Assembly: GCA_029449235.1 (NCBI GenBank)
Contig: JANATG010000012.1
Span: 62,001 to 126,000 of the forward strand
Length of the DNA stretch: 64,000 nt
DNA from: Linnemannia schmuckeri
Taxonomy: Eukaryota; Mortierellomycota; Mortierellomycetes; Mortierellales; Mortierellaceae
Direction of reading: 5' to 3'
Position numbers and translations under genes: made by a program. Below, piece after piece: positions 1 through 11,800 of the stretch (positions are counted from its first letter, which is position 1; each line of letters opens with the position of its first letter). The notes beneath the pieces were generated by a model that was not told where the DNA came from, did no database searches, and worked only from the letters and a program-made list of their open reading frames with translations.

Positions 1-3000
1 GGTTGTCGCAGACGTTGTCAAGTCCCCGGTAGACACCACCAGACCATTAGAAGGAGGTGTGTCACCAGGAGAGGAAGAAGAAAGAGAAGGAGACAGTGCG
101 GGCATGGGCACAAAGAAGTGTGTGTTGACCGGCGGAAGCTTGTTCAAAAATCGATCCAGTCCTAAAAGTGTCGCCCGCTTGAAGAGATAGCTGTTCGAGA
201 CACGGCTCGTGCGCTTCAACGTCAACCGACCTTCGTCCAGATGTGGGTATCGAATAAACACATCGACCGCCATCATAAATTTCAGGAACGTGTCGCCCAA
301 CAGCTCGAGCCGCTGGTAGTTCATGGCATAAGATGTCTCGGTCGCTGTTAGGGCCTCGAGCATCAGAGGTAGCTTGATCTGATCCTGGAGCCCAAATTCG
401 GTGAGGAACTCGATTGTCTTCAACAGGTCATCGATGCGTACAAGAACAGAGACCATCCACTCTGCCGATCGAAGGGTACTCGCAGTGAGAGGGCACTTTT
501 GGACAAGCTCAGGGATCAGGAAGTGAGCCGCACCGGATTTGGGTTCTGCTGGGGCCGATCGTTTGATGGTTTGAAGATGGTCCGTGCGCCGGGGTAGCTT
601 CTTGATCTCGATCAAGGGTTGGTCCAAATTGCAAATGTCGGTCCCACGCTTGGTCATGTAGTATTGCGCAAAAGTGCCGCTGACTGTCGCTGGGTCGCAT
701 TCCTGGATTTGTGGGGCGCTGTCCGCAGAAGAAGAGGAGGAAGGAGAAATAGAAGAAGGGAACGCGGTGGTTGTCGGGATGAGACTGTTGGGCGTCAGAT
801 CTGTCCTAAGAGCTATTGGACAATAGAACCGACCCCACTGACCCTTCTCAAGCAATACCATGTCCTGCAGCCGATCCCAGGAGAGGTCGGCATCCTTTAG
901 ACTGTAAGATGCTGGGGTCGAAGACGAGGAGCTCCCAAGCTGGACCTCACTCCAGTCGATGAGTTGATCTGCTGAGAAGTCCCTGTGAAGGTCAGATCCA
1001 TTCTGGTGTCGCAGGAGAGGTGCGATCAGATGGCGGACACCAGTGTCCAATGATCCGACCTCGACGGACTTGTGAAAGACGGCAGCGAACAGCAACTTGT
1101 GGTACTGGTAGAGATCTTGAACTTGTTGTACCGAGAGCTCGACGCGACTATTGAGACTGACAATATCGACAAAACGAGGATCGCCATCAAAGAAGAGCTC
1201 GATGGGGTCGAGCTGCGGAAGTGGTGCAGCAGTGAGCATGCAGAGGCTCCTGAAGTTGGTCTGTGTCTCACCCTCGTCGATGATCGTAGCAGCTTGCCTG
1301 AGGGAAAAGAGTGTCGCATGCACCGAGACTGTATCCGATCCTGGGATGAGCTTAATTTTGTTCTCCCAGAAGGTAGGTTGGTGAATCGGATACATCCGCA
1401 GAGACACTGGGGCATTTTGTACCGTCGCGTCGTCATCTTCCTCGCTCAGATCTTCCTTAGCAATAGCCGTCTTACGATGAGGCAATAGTCTGTCTGTCAA
1501 GCCCCCGAGACGGTAGAGTTCCTTGATGGCCTGGAATGACACGGCCTGCTTGGCCAGAGACTTCCTGGAAAAGGGCCCGGAGTCGAAATGGGTCGCAAGC
1601 GCATTCACAGGTAAGGTTAGCTGACAGTGAAAACTACCCTTCACATTCGCGATCGTGAACTCGGGTTTCCAAGTCGTGTAGATGTCCGCCGGTAAGGAGC
1701 TACAGTACTGATGCAACAAAGGCACGGAATTGTAAAAGTTGACTCGGGCACCGGTGGACTCGACCCTAAAGTCAGTCTCCACACCAGCCAGCTCCTTCAT
1801 ATCCTCCAATCCAGAGTTGGCGTCCTCGTCATCACCATCCTCGCCGTCGTACTCGCCGTTCGCAGAGGGACCCCTAAGGCGGATGACTCGGTCTTGGGGT
1901 AGTTCGCCGCACCACCTTCGCATGTCCGCCTCTGCGCCGGAGATCTTTTCCAGATAGCCATCATTTTCGGGCAACATGATGATGTATTCCGAGTTAGGGT
2001 CACGAGCGCGTCCTCGCGACTGGATGTGGCTGATAACTGTGTTCTTGACATCAAACCTAAAGGTACACCAAATAACGTACACAAAATGTAAGTTTGTGCC
2101 AATAATTACCGTCGCCATTATCAATATGTAACGAAAGCTAACATTAATGTACCTGATGACGAGACGGCACCGATCGATATCGATACCCTCCTCGGCAACA
2201 TCTGTGGCAACCAAAAGGTTATACTGGCCCTTCCGGAAGCCCTCCAGGATCTTTCTCTGTGCCTTGATATTCATGTGGTGCTGTTTAACGTCGCCCTTCA
2301 CTCCATGACCCGTTAAGACCGCAGACTGAATAAAGTCCAGCCCAAACTCTGGACCAAACTTCTTGCACTCGTCCAAGAAATCCTTCATGGTATGAGCGGT
2401 CGGTCGGCGCTCTACAAAGAGGATCCCACAGAACTCAGGCTGACGACCAACCTCCCGCAAGACATCGACGAGCTTCTGCACTTTCTGCGTGGTTTGGGAC
2501 AAATTCGGGTCGAGTTGAGACCTGGACATCGACAATGCAATTTGCTCCGCGCTTTGGATAAGACTGAGTCGTTCATTGAGGCGTGTACCATCCGTCTGCT
2601 GAACGTCCTCCTTGAGAGTGTCGAGTATGTGTCTCCAGCTCTTGGATCCAAACCAAGGTCCTAGTTCGGCGATCGCAACCTGATACCACTGGACTGCAGG
2701 TTTGAGCTTCGGGTCGTCCTTTAGCATGGCCACCAGTCGCTCACAGGACTGCTGCTCGGGAAAGGAGAGTCTTGAAAATTCGCGTGTAACATCCTCAGAC
2801 GGAACGGGACCGGTGCCGACTTTAACACCATTATAGTAGACGACGCGTTCCTTGGGTCGTTGTGTGTACTGAAGGACTTCGTCGTACGAGGCGGTGATGA
2901 TGTGACAGTCCATTGTGTTTTCCAGGTGGCTGATGGAAAACGACAGGATAATTTCATTTGATGGTGACAACAGCGTTTGATGGCAACGAGTGTTCGAAAA

Positions 3001-4010
3001 AGAGAAAAAGAAGGAAGAAAATTGTTAATGATCACTTTGCCAATTGCCGCAATAGGGTCACTCGCATTTAATGCTCAAGGGTCAGCGTTTCATGAGTTAC
3101 TCACAAAGCAGCAAACTTTTCAGCACCCTTGTCCTTTGGAGGCGACGCGGTCATGCCAAAGATTTTGGGTCGCTCTTGAGCCTCTGGATAGAATTGTGTC
3201 ATTATTTGTCGGTACGGATGCTTTTTTGTGGCGTGATGGCATTCGTCGAAAATAAGGAGACTGCACTACGATACGTGGGTGTGAGAAGAGGTAACCCAAA
3301 AATTTAGTCAAGAGCGAGGACTATGGACAAACACAGTACAGCAACAGTACGCAGCAATGATCAACGTGAATGGCTTACAAAGTCAATTCTGAGAAAGGCG
3401 TGAGTAAGGATGTTGAGGAGGATTTGGCCAGTAATAACAACGACCTCGAATTTTTCAAAGATACTTTTCCATTTTTCCTCGTCAAAGTTGTCGGCACCCA
3501 TAGCGCCGCAGATAGCCTCTGCCTTGATATCACTGTTGTTGCAGATGTAGGCGTGTTGTTGGAAGACCAAGGGGACTTTGTTTACGATGAAAAAGGCGAC
3601 TTTTCTCTGACAGATGCATAAGCAAAGAAGGTTTGATGAGTGTGTGTTTTTTGAGTCATTCGTTGTTTTATGCAAGCCTTTCGTTTTCATATGCATAAAT
3701 CCCACGCTCACTCGAAACCACCGCTAAGCTTTTCTTTCACAAATACTCCATCAATCGGCAACGAATTGAAGAGTGTAAAGAGACTACGAGCAAAGAAAGC
3801 AGTCATTAAGGCAGTGTATAGCAGAAAACTAACCTGGCTTCCGGTTTGCTTGGCTTCCTGGCGCGCTTTGGCCACCATATGTTTGAGAAGGATAACGGAT
3901 ATGAGGGTCTTGCCGCTTCCAGTATCGGAGACAGCGATGACATTGCCCTCGATAGCTCGTTTGGCGACCTCTTGCTGGTACGCGCGAGGTTCATCGCGTC
4001 GTGTTGCCAT
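1..4010 (-). CDS. Dicer-like ribonuclease III (C-terminus beyond window)
   Basis: Cleaves long dsRNA into small RNAs for RNA interference. Exons on the minus strand are 4010-3834, 3606-3379, 3265-3105, 2929-2153 and 2056 to the window edge. They join in one frame and give about 1133 visible residues. The ATG at 4010 begins MATRRDEPRAYQQEV and puts the helicase Q-like segment and motif I (DTGSGKT, residues 29-35) in place. Helicase motif II is DECH (142-145), followed by MTASP (about 173-177), ATDVAEEGIDIDRC (about 430-443) and QSRGRAR (460-466). The Dicer dimerisation domain follows at about 560-640, a PAZ-like region with YYMTKRGTDICNLDQP near 915, and the RNase IIIa signature YQRLELLGDTFLKF near 1030. 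The rest of RNase IIIa, RNase IIIb and any dsRBD lie outside the window. Ser-rich insertions occur before the PAZ-like region and after the RNase IIIa signature. Family assignment is strong; the paralogue number (DCL1 or DCL2) cannot be told. Confidence 0.93.
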
Positions 4011-4399
4011 GAGAAGGCGGGAGATGTGCTGGGTGCTGTTGAAGAAGGGGAGTGTGAGTGTGTTGCTGTGTGGGTATGTGTGAGGCGTAAAGAAGAAGAA
4101 AAAAGAAAGAGCGAGTAAAAAAGGGGCAACCTTCTTCGCAGTTCGAAAAATCACGGCGAAGCTCGAACTGTTGCAGTACCCACGATCAAATCGGGATCCA
4201 GTGAGGTCATTTTAGCTTTTGGACCGAAACGATACTGTTGTTACAAAGTCTGAGCGCCTCCAAAAGTACTCCACCGCACCCTCTAATTCTCCCCAACCAT
4301 CGTCCTTTGCGCGTCGTCCGAGTCGGGAATCACTACTCAGGAGAAAGAAAAACCGAACGCATCGACATTCAGGAATAACGATACATACAACAGCCAACC
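4011..4399. promoter_or_regulatory. Shared divergent promoter, Dicer-like / SNU114
   Basis: The 389 bp between the two start codons must carry both 5' leaders and both core promoters. I see no clear TATA box. Both ATGs are in good context (CCAACCATGG for SNU114, CTTCTCATGG for the Dicer-like gene). That this is a bidirectional promoter is inferred from spacing alone. Confidence 0.5.
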
Positions 4400-4653
4400 A
4401 TGGACGAGTCTATGTATGATGAATTCGGCAACTACCTCGGCCCTGATCTATCAGACGAGGAAGAGGACGAGGAGGAAGAGCACTTCCAGCAGCAACAGCA
4501 GCAGCAGTTGCAGCAGGATGACGAGGACCAGGAAATGGATGACGAGGAGGACGTTGAGATGCAAGAAGACAATGTTAGGACCAGCACTGCTCTGTCGCGC
4601 ATTGGAGGTAACAACAACCATCACCTAGTCATGAGCTTTGCTTCTTTTGAGAG

Positions 4654-4704
<51 letters not shown>

Positions 4705-7700
4705 GCGGTAGCCTTCAAGAAAGGTGCTTGCGACTTTGAATGATAGACTGACAGTCCTCTTATTGTTTCCTTTGATCAATTTTTTTCTCGCCTCGATAAT
4801 AGAGATCCCACAGAACCAAATCGTCTTGCACGAGGATAAAAAGTACTACCCAACAGCTGAGGAGGTCTACGGTGAAGGCGTCGAGGCTCTTGTCGAAGAG
4901 GAGGATACACAACCCTTGACCGAACCTATTGTTCAGCCTCTCAAGACCAAGAAGTTCCAGCTCGAGGAGAAGGACCTGCCCACAACTCTCTTCCGCAAAC
5001 AGTACGTATTCAACTCGGATCTGGTTAATATCTCATTCGTTCGTTTGCACAATTGACGCTCCAAGAAAGTCGATCTGACCGATAAACCCAACGTACTCCT
5101 ATGTGCTTGTTGTTTATCACACTTACTAGATATATGTATGATCTGATGGCGTTCCCTCCTCGTGTCCGCAACGTTGCAATTGTCGGCCACCTTCATCACG
5201 GAAAGTCGTCGATCATGGATATGCTTGTCAACGAGACCCACGAGAAGAACTTAAACATTGATCTGCAGGAACGCTATACCGATACTCACCCCTTGGAGCG
5301 TGCGCGCGGAGTCAGTATCAAGAGCATGCCGATGACACTCGTTATGCAGGATACTAAGGATGTCTCCTACTTGCTCAACGTCATCGACACTCCTGGTAAG
5401 GCTACTTCTAGGTACGGGATGTCTTGATCTTAGGATGACAGCTTATCTCGATCTCTAACGCGGATCACTCCTCACGTTTTGTTACTTTGTTCGTAGGACA
5501 TGTTGATTTTATCGACGAGGTTTCGGCTGCATTGAGGATCGCGGATGGCGCAGTTCTTGTGGTGGATGCAGTGGAGGGCGTGATGTGCAACACGGAACGC
5601 ATTATCAGACATTGTATTCAGGAGAAAGTGGCGCTCACATTGGTCGTCAACAAGGTCGATCGCCTCATCTTGGAATTAAAGCTTCCTCCCACTGACGCCT
5701 ACTTCAAGCTTAAGCACACCATTGAGGAGGTCAACACTATTATCGCCCAGACTCCTGGTGGAGAAGGCATTCGACTTTCGCCTGAGCTCGGCAACGTCAG
5801 TTTTGCGTCCTCTCAGATGGGCTGGTGTTTTACATTGAAGTCCTTTGCCAAACTCTACGCCGACTCTTTCCGTAAGTTTCTGCATTGTGTCCTTCGGCGA
5901 CTCTGTTGGACTCGAGACCATGTCGACATGATTTGGATATGATGAAATGACTTTATTCATCTCGCTGACTGTAAATATTATCTGTGTCTCTTCCTTACGT
6001 TCGATATAGCTGGAGTTGATATTGATGGATTTGCCAAGCGCTTGTGGGGCGATGTGTACTTCAACGCAGAGACCAGAAAGTTTGGACGCAACTCAGTGGA
6101 TTCCCGCACCAAGAGATCCTTCGTTCACTTCATCTTGGCGCCCTTGTTCAAGATCTATGGACAGGTTGTCGCAGAGGACAAGGATACTCTCAAGTCAACA
6201 CTTTCGAGCTTGGGCATCTTCTTGAAGCCCAAGCAGTATAACCTGGATGTCAAGCCCGTGTTGAAGTTGGTCCTGGATCAGTTCTTTGGACCTCCTACAG
6301 GATTCGTCGACATGGTTTCACAGCACATCGAGTCGCCTACAGAGAGCGCCGCCAAGAAGGTAGAGCATATTTATACGGGACCCATGGACAGCGACCTCGT
6401 CAAGGCAATGAAGGCTTGCGACCCCAACGGACCTCTGATGATTCATATCACCAAACTCTACAACTCCGCAGACGGAGAGAAGTTCGATGCGTTTGGTCGT
6501 GTCATGAGCGGAACAGTGAGGGTAGGACAGAGAGTGCGCGTTTTGGGAGAGGGATACACAATTGACGATGACGAGGATATGACTGTCCAAACAGTCGAGA
6601 GTGTGTCTGTCTTTGAGTCACGCTACAGGGTCGATACTCAGGGAGTGGTGGCCGGTAACTGGGTGTTGCTCGGAGGCGTCGATCAGTCGATCACCAAGAC
6701 AGCAACCATTACCAGCACAGATATTTCGGAGGAGCTTTATATTTTCCGCCCCCTCCGGTTTATGACCTCGGCTGTGATGAAGATTGCAATCGAGCCTGTC
6801 AACCCCTCAGAACTCCCCAAAATGTTGGAGGGACTTCGGAATGTCAACAAGTCGTACCCTATTTTGATCACGAGGGTCGAAGAGAGCGGAGAGCATATCG
6901 TTTTGGCGCCAGGCGAGCTCTATATGGATTCTGCACTCCACGACTTGCGCAAGATTTACTCTGAAATCGACCTCAAGGTTGCTGATCCCGTCGTCAGGTT
7001 CTGTGAGACTGTTCTTGAGACGAGTAGTCTCAAGTGCTTTGCTGAGACCCCCAACAAGAAGTAAGCGCCTTTTTTTCGCTCTGGTTGACGACATTTTATT
7101 TTCAGTGTGCTTGCGCTATGTTGTGTCAACCGATGGCATGTTCTTACTTATCTCCTATCTTTCATTCATAGGAACAAGCTAACGATGATCGCGGAGCCAT
7201 TGGAGAAGAAGATTGTGGACGATATCGAGGGACTGAAGGTGTCGACAGAATGGACGGCAAGGCAGCTGGGAACTTACTTCCAGGAGAACTATGATTGGGA
7301 TATTTTGGCAGCACGTAACATTTGGGCATTCGGACCAGACATGAACGGACCCAACATCCTCATTGACGATACGTTACCTAGTGAGGTCGATAAGAGTCGT
7401 CTCAAGCAGGCCCGTGATGCTATCCGTCAGGGATTTCAGTGGGGTACCAGAGAAGGACCCCTTTGTGACGAACGTAAGTTTAACTCAGGTTTTTTATATG
7501 CGTACTGGTATCACCTATAGAGGCCAAATGAGATTGACTAAGGTAATCTTCTTTACGTCATTACCATCCTTTATAACCAGCTATCCGGAGCGTCAAGTTC
7601 AGGATTATCGGCGCAGATTTGGCACCGGAACCTATTTACCGCGGCAGTGGACAGATTATTCCAACAGCACGTCGTGTGTGCTACTCGTCATTCCTGATGG

Positions 7701-8155
7701 CCAGCCCACGGTTGATGGAGCCCGTCTATAACGTTGAAGTACAGGCCCCCGCCGACTGTGTATCAGCTGTGTATACAGTCTTGGCTCGCCGTCGTGGTCA
7801 CGTCCTCAAAGATATCCCCAAGGCCGGCTCTCCACTCTATACTGTCCACGCTGTGATCCCCGTCATTGAGTCGTTTGGTTTCGAGACTGACTTGCGTACG
7901 CATACACAGGGCCAGGCGTTTGCACAACAGATGTTTGATCACTGGCAGACCGTCCCCGGTGACCCCTTGAACAAGTCAATTGTCTTGCGGCCGTTGGAGC
8001 CCAGCCCGATGCAGCACCTTGCCAGAGACTTTATGATCAAGACACGTAGACGCAAGGGTTTGAGCGAGGATGTGTCGGTCAACAAGTTCTTTGACCAGGA
8101 CATGCTCCTCAACCTGGCCCAGCTCGATTCTGAGGGCTTTGGTTTTGATCTGTAA
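4400..8155 (+). CDS. SNU114: U5 snRNP GTPase Snu114/EFTUD2
   Basis: An EF-2-like GTPase of the U5 snRNP that controls Brr2 during spliceosome activation and disassembly; it acts in the nucleus. Exons are 4400-4607, 4803-5001, 5130-5395, 5497-5871, 6010-7060, 7172-7473 and 7581-8155. All join in frame for 991 aa, close to the roughly 970-1010 aa usual for the family. The N-terminus MDESMYDEFGNYLGP is the family signature. It is followed by an acidic stretch interrupted by a Gln-rich run. GTPase motifs are GHLHHGKS (155-162), DTPGH (222-226) and NKVD (276-279). The EF-2-like domains II-V follow, including GGGQ-like GSGQIIPTARR and the highly conserved ADCVSAVYTVLARRRGH. Head-to-head with the Dicer-like gene and tail-to-tail with VTC4. 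Very confident. Confidence 0.97.
4657..4703 (+). repeat. Poly(T) tract of 47 in SNU114 intron 1
   Basis: An unbroken run of 47 T lies inside intron 1 (4608-4802), on the sense strand, about 100 nt upstream of the acceptor AG at 4801-4802. Its exact length is unreliable in any assembly. Confidence 0.95.
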
Positions 8156-8413
8156 ACATTCTTTGTTAGAAGAAAAACGGGAAGAGGAACAAAAAAATAA
8201 GAGAAAGATAAGAGAACGAATGGAATAAACAGCATATCGTAATTGTAGCCATCCCATCGACCATACACGAAGTGAAATATTGATAATGCGAGGTTTTATT
8301 TTGATGTAGGGTGGTTTTTTTCTTTTCGTAAATGATAATTGATTTTACATAAGTTTTTTTTTTTTTTTTGGCGAGAGACTGCTAAAAAGTAACTGAGGAT
8401 TGACGTGCTATAT
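8156..8413. terminator. Convergent 3' ends of SNU114 and VTC4
   Basis: The 258 bp between the SNU114 and VTC4 stop codons holds a canonical AATAAA at 8224-8229, about 70 nt after the SNU114 stop. A 16-18 nt T run follows near 8350. The two 3' UTRs probably abut or overlap here. Confidence 0.6.
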
Positions 8414-11400
8414 TTATGGCCTCTTCTTCTCGTAGGCCCACTGCAAGAAAAAGTTGGTAACTATGGCGGTAAGGAGGATGAAGCACAGGAGTGTGGGTCC
8501 AATCCGGTCATCAAAGGGTCCCAGCTCACGGTTACGAATCTTGTGCGCGCGCCAGTGGTATGTGACCAAGGCATAGACCATGAACGACAGAGCCACAAAT
8601 GTAAACAAACCAGCACTCACACGCGACACCTTGTCACCAAAGTTCAACAGGCCCAACGACAGACCACCCAACATGACTGTGAACTGGAGCCATGACAGGA
8701 ACGTACGCTCATTAGCAAAGAACACTTTGGGCTCCACACGGACCAGGGTCGCAATCTTGCGGCCAGGAGGGGTGATCAGATATGTGGTCTGAGGGCCAGT
8801 GGTGGGCTCGTCCTCGCCGAAGGGGTGGGTGACACGATCCTTAGTGCGACGGAAGAGGTAGCGGAGGGTATCTGCGCCAGGTTTAAAGGGTGCGATGAGC
8901 GAGTTTTTACTCTTCATTGTACGATGCTGACCGCCCAGAAGAGGAGTCTGCTCGCTCGACGCACTGCTGGAGGGTCTTGAAGTACGCTGGATCCAGTTAT
9001 CCGAGGGCTCCAATGGGTTCTCCTCATCCTCCTCATCCTCCCACTCGTACTCCTGAGCCTGCTTGGCGCCGCCTTGGTAAGCCTCCTCATCATCGACAGC
9101 CGTGATCCTCATGTCATGATCCTCGTCGCTGGTTGTGTTGGCTGGGGTGCTGTATCCGCTTGGATCGGGACGCGAGATAGTCATGTTCTTGGAGGCAGGC
9201 TTGCGGATATCAATATCCATCTGGTGGTACCAGAAGGGGAACAGCTTGACACGGTGCTCAATCAAGGTCGAAACACCATGGATGAACTTGGAGAACTTAG
9301 GGACAGATTCGACCAAATGAGAGTTGACCAACTCCCGGACCCACTCTGGAGGCTCCTGGCCATGTTGTGTCTGCAGTTTGACCTCGAGAACCGCATAGGG
9401 GAATCGGCAAATGTCTTCGTCCTGCAACTGACTGAAGGGCCAGTCAATACCAATGTCCATACGGCGCCAGTTGTCACCGCTGCGGATTCTTCCGTCGAGG
9501 TTGTCTTCACGGATCAATGTCAACTCGGTATCCAGTGAAATACGGACACGGGCATCTCCTGGCAACTGGAAAGCAGTTCTGTTGTAGAATGTGCGCATCA
9601 CTATAATATAGGGGGAACATAAGGTTAGGATTATGTAAAAGAAATACGAAGCACTCCAAAGGAATAAAACAGAATGCAAAATACCTGGGCCGTAGTTCTT
9701 GGTGAGGATGCCGTATTGACACTCTGCGGCGAGTTGCTCAAACTCGGCAATCTCCTTCTCGGACTTCTTGCCCTCAGCGCGCATCTTAGCGATGGTAGCG
9801 TCCATGGTATATTCGCCTCTCAAGAAGGCGTTGACATATTTTTCCTTGATGGGGAAACGGGCCTTGACAGACTTCTCTCCGGTCCAGTCCTCACGATGGG
9901 TCTTACGTTCGACAAAGATCTGTTGCTGGTCCATACCACCGTACCATCTGAGACGAAGAGCCTCGGCACCCTCGGACTTCTCAAGACGACCCATGTAGAG
10001 CTCAAATTCCTCGTTATCAAAGTAAACGGATGAAATGGCACTGTCGGCTGGGTTGAACTCTTTGTTGGGATTGAAGACCAAGACTGGGAGATGTTTCAGG
10101 ATGATGAGCTTGAGCTCCGTGATGTTGTCGGGGTGGACCCAATACTTTGTGGTTTGACGGACAAAGGCCTGCTGGGATCCTCCGGCGGCCGAATCGCCTC
10201 CATGTGCCTTTCCTCGTGTCCTGACAGTGTCGTAGAGGCTTGAGAGTTTGACAATCAAGGCATCGTAGTTTTCCTTGTAAAATGGCTTGGAGTTGAGGCG
10301 GACCATAAAAATGGGACGAAGGATCCAGTGGGTGAGTTTCTAAAGAGGCCAAGTCATTATAATCAAGAATCGAGCAAGAAAAAAAAAGATTAGTATTCCG
10401 CTTTGTAGTGCCGATAAACGATTTTTAAGCGTTGGTGTATATCGTTCAATTGTCCATGCACAGCACCACTGCTCGGATTGGATCACTGCAAAAACTGTCA
10501 ACAACAACCCTATGTTGTCATCGCGAGTGAGCAAAACTCACGCACACACACACATGCTCTCTCTCACACATACACACTGCCCTGTTCCTCCCTCATCTCT
10601 CTTCGTCCTTCTTTTTCATCTCACTTAGTCTCCCGCCTATCTTCTTCAAATACTCTTTTTCTTTGATCTCTCGTCAGTCTTCTTTCTCACTTTTTTTCGC
10701 CGTCTTAGTCTTCCGCTGTAACAAAAAATATTACTTCTTGTCCCTCCGGCTACATTGTCGTTGATGGCTACTGGGTCCAGGATAGAAAGATGCATGGAGT
10801 GGAGACAGATTGTTGACGGGACAGAATGATAAAAATGTTTGTGATGGTGGTGGTAGTCGTTGGATGCTGATTGTTGGATACGATATGAATTGGAATCTTC
10901 TCTCTCGCTCCAACTCTCTCATACTTTCAACCGCCTGATTACCACCTCCTGTCTTTTATCCTGTCTGTCTCCTGCGTCCGGCTTTTCCTTTCCCGCCTGT
11001 AGCCACACACACAATCTCTCTTTTTCCACTTGATACCATTCTAACCGTAATAACAATTAGCAAAAAGCAACAAAAAAAGCGAGAGAAAACTTACGTCGTG
11101 CTTCTTGATGATCTTGAGGAATCCAGTATAGTTCAAACGAGTAAACTTGGCCAAGTCATGAACATCAGCAATGATGTGCGACAGCTCCTCCTCCAAAAGC
11201 GCATAATCTTCATTCTGAGCATCATTCGATTGAATAATCTCCTCGACCTCCTGCTTGGCAGCCTGGAGTCGACGCATGATCTCGCCCGACTTGACCTTTT
11301 GGAACGAATAGACCTTGTCGAGCTCCTTTTCGAGAAGTTCTGCGAACGCGGATTCGTCGTCTTCGGTCCAGCCGCCTAAGTTCTTGGAGAGACGGGTCTT

Positions 11401-11487
11401 GAGTTCGGCTTTGAGAGAATCGTAGGCGAGGTAGTAGAAGACCCACTCTGGGTAGAGCGATGTCTTGAGTTGGTGGCCAAACTTCAT
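8414..11487 (-). CDS. VTC4: Vacuolar transporter chaperone 4, polyphosphate polymerase
   Basis: Catalytic subunit of the VTC complex, which makes polyphosphate from ATP and moves it into the vacuole; the SPX domain senses inositol pyrophosphates. Exons are 11487-11095, 10339-9685 and 9600-8414, giving 744 aa (yeast Vtc4 is about 720). An N-terminal SPX domain (MKFGHQLKTSLYPEW) spans exon 1 and the start of exon 2. The polymerase tunnel domain carries LRLRWYGG (Arg260, Arg262) and FVERKTHREDW (Lys277). These sit at a constant offset of four from yeast Vtc4 catalytic Arg264, Arg266 and Lys281. RTFYNRTAFQLPGD and VLEVKLQTQ follow. The last ~108 residues form a DUF202 domain with three membrane segments. 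Intact catalytic residues favour Vtc4 over Vtc2/3. Intron 1 (755 bp) is long; intron 2 (9601-9684, 84 bp) is in frame and stop-free. Confidence 0.92.
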
Positions 11488-11800
11488 TATTGAACAGTGC
11501 TAAATGGAGGTGAAAGTAAAGTTGAGGGAATGTAGGTATAAGTAGAGGAGGAGGAATGAGTGTGTGCGTTGAAATGAAGAGAAGGGAGAGAGCGAGGAGG
11601 AATGGCGAGATAGTTGTTTGAAGGAGAATAAAAAAAAAAAGAAGCTCGTTGAAGGGAAGAGAGCTGAAAGGGAAGAGGAGGAAAGAGGGAATATAGGAGA
11701 GGTGAAGGAACAAAAGAGGGAAAGGAAGAAGAAAGTGAAAGAGAAAGAGGAAGGGGAAACAGAAAAGTACAAAGGACTAAGGAAAAAAAAAAAGTGGTGA
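11488..11800 (-). promoter_or_regulatory. VTC4 upstream CT-rich leader region
   Basis: About 300 bp upstream of the VTC4 ATG is strongly purine-rich on the plus strand, so CT-rich on the VTC4 sense strand. This matches the leaders of the other genes here. No TATA box was recognised. Confidence 0.4.

Noticed and set aside
1072..1488. Plus-strand frames of 138 and 77 codons at 1-1.5 kb
   Set aside because: They are shadows of the Dicer-like coding exon on the opposite strand.
5935..5975. ATGATGA and CTGA in SNU114 intron 4 as a C/D snoRNA
   Set aside because: The boxes are only about 25 nt apart and there is no terminal stem.
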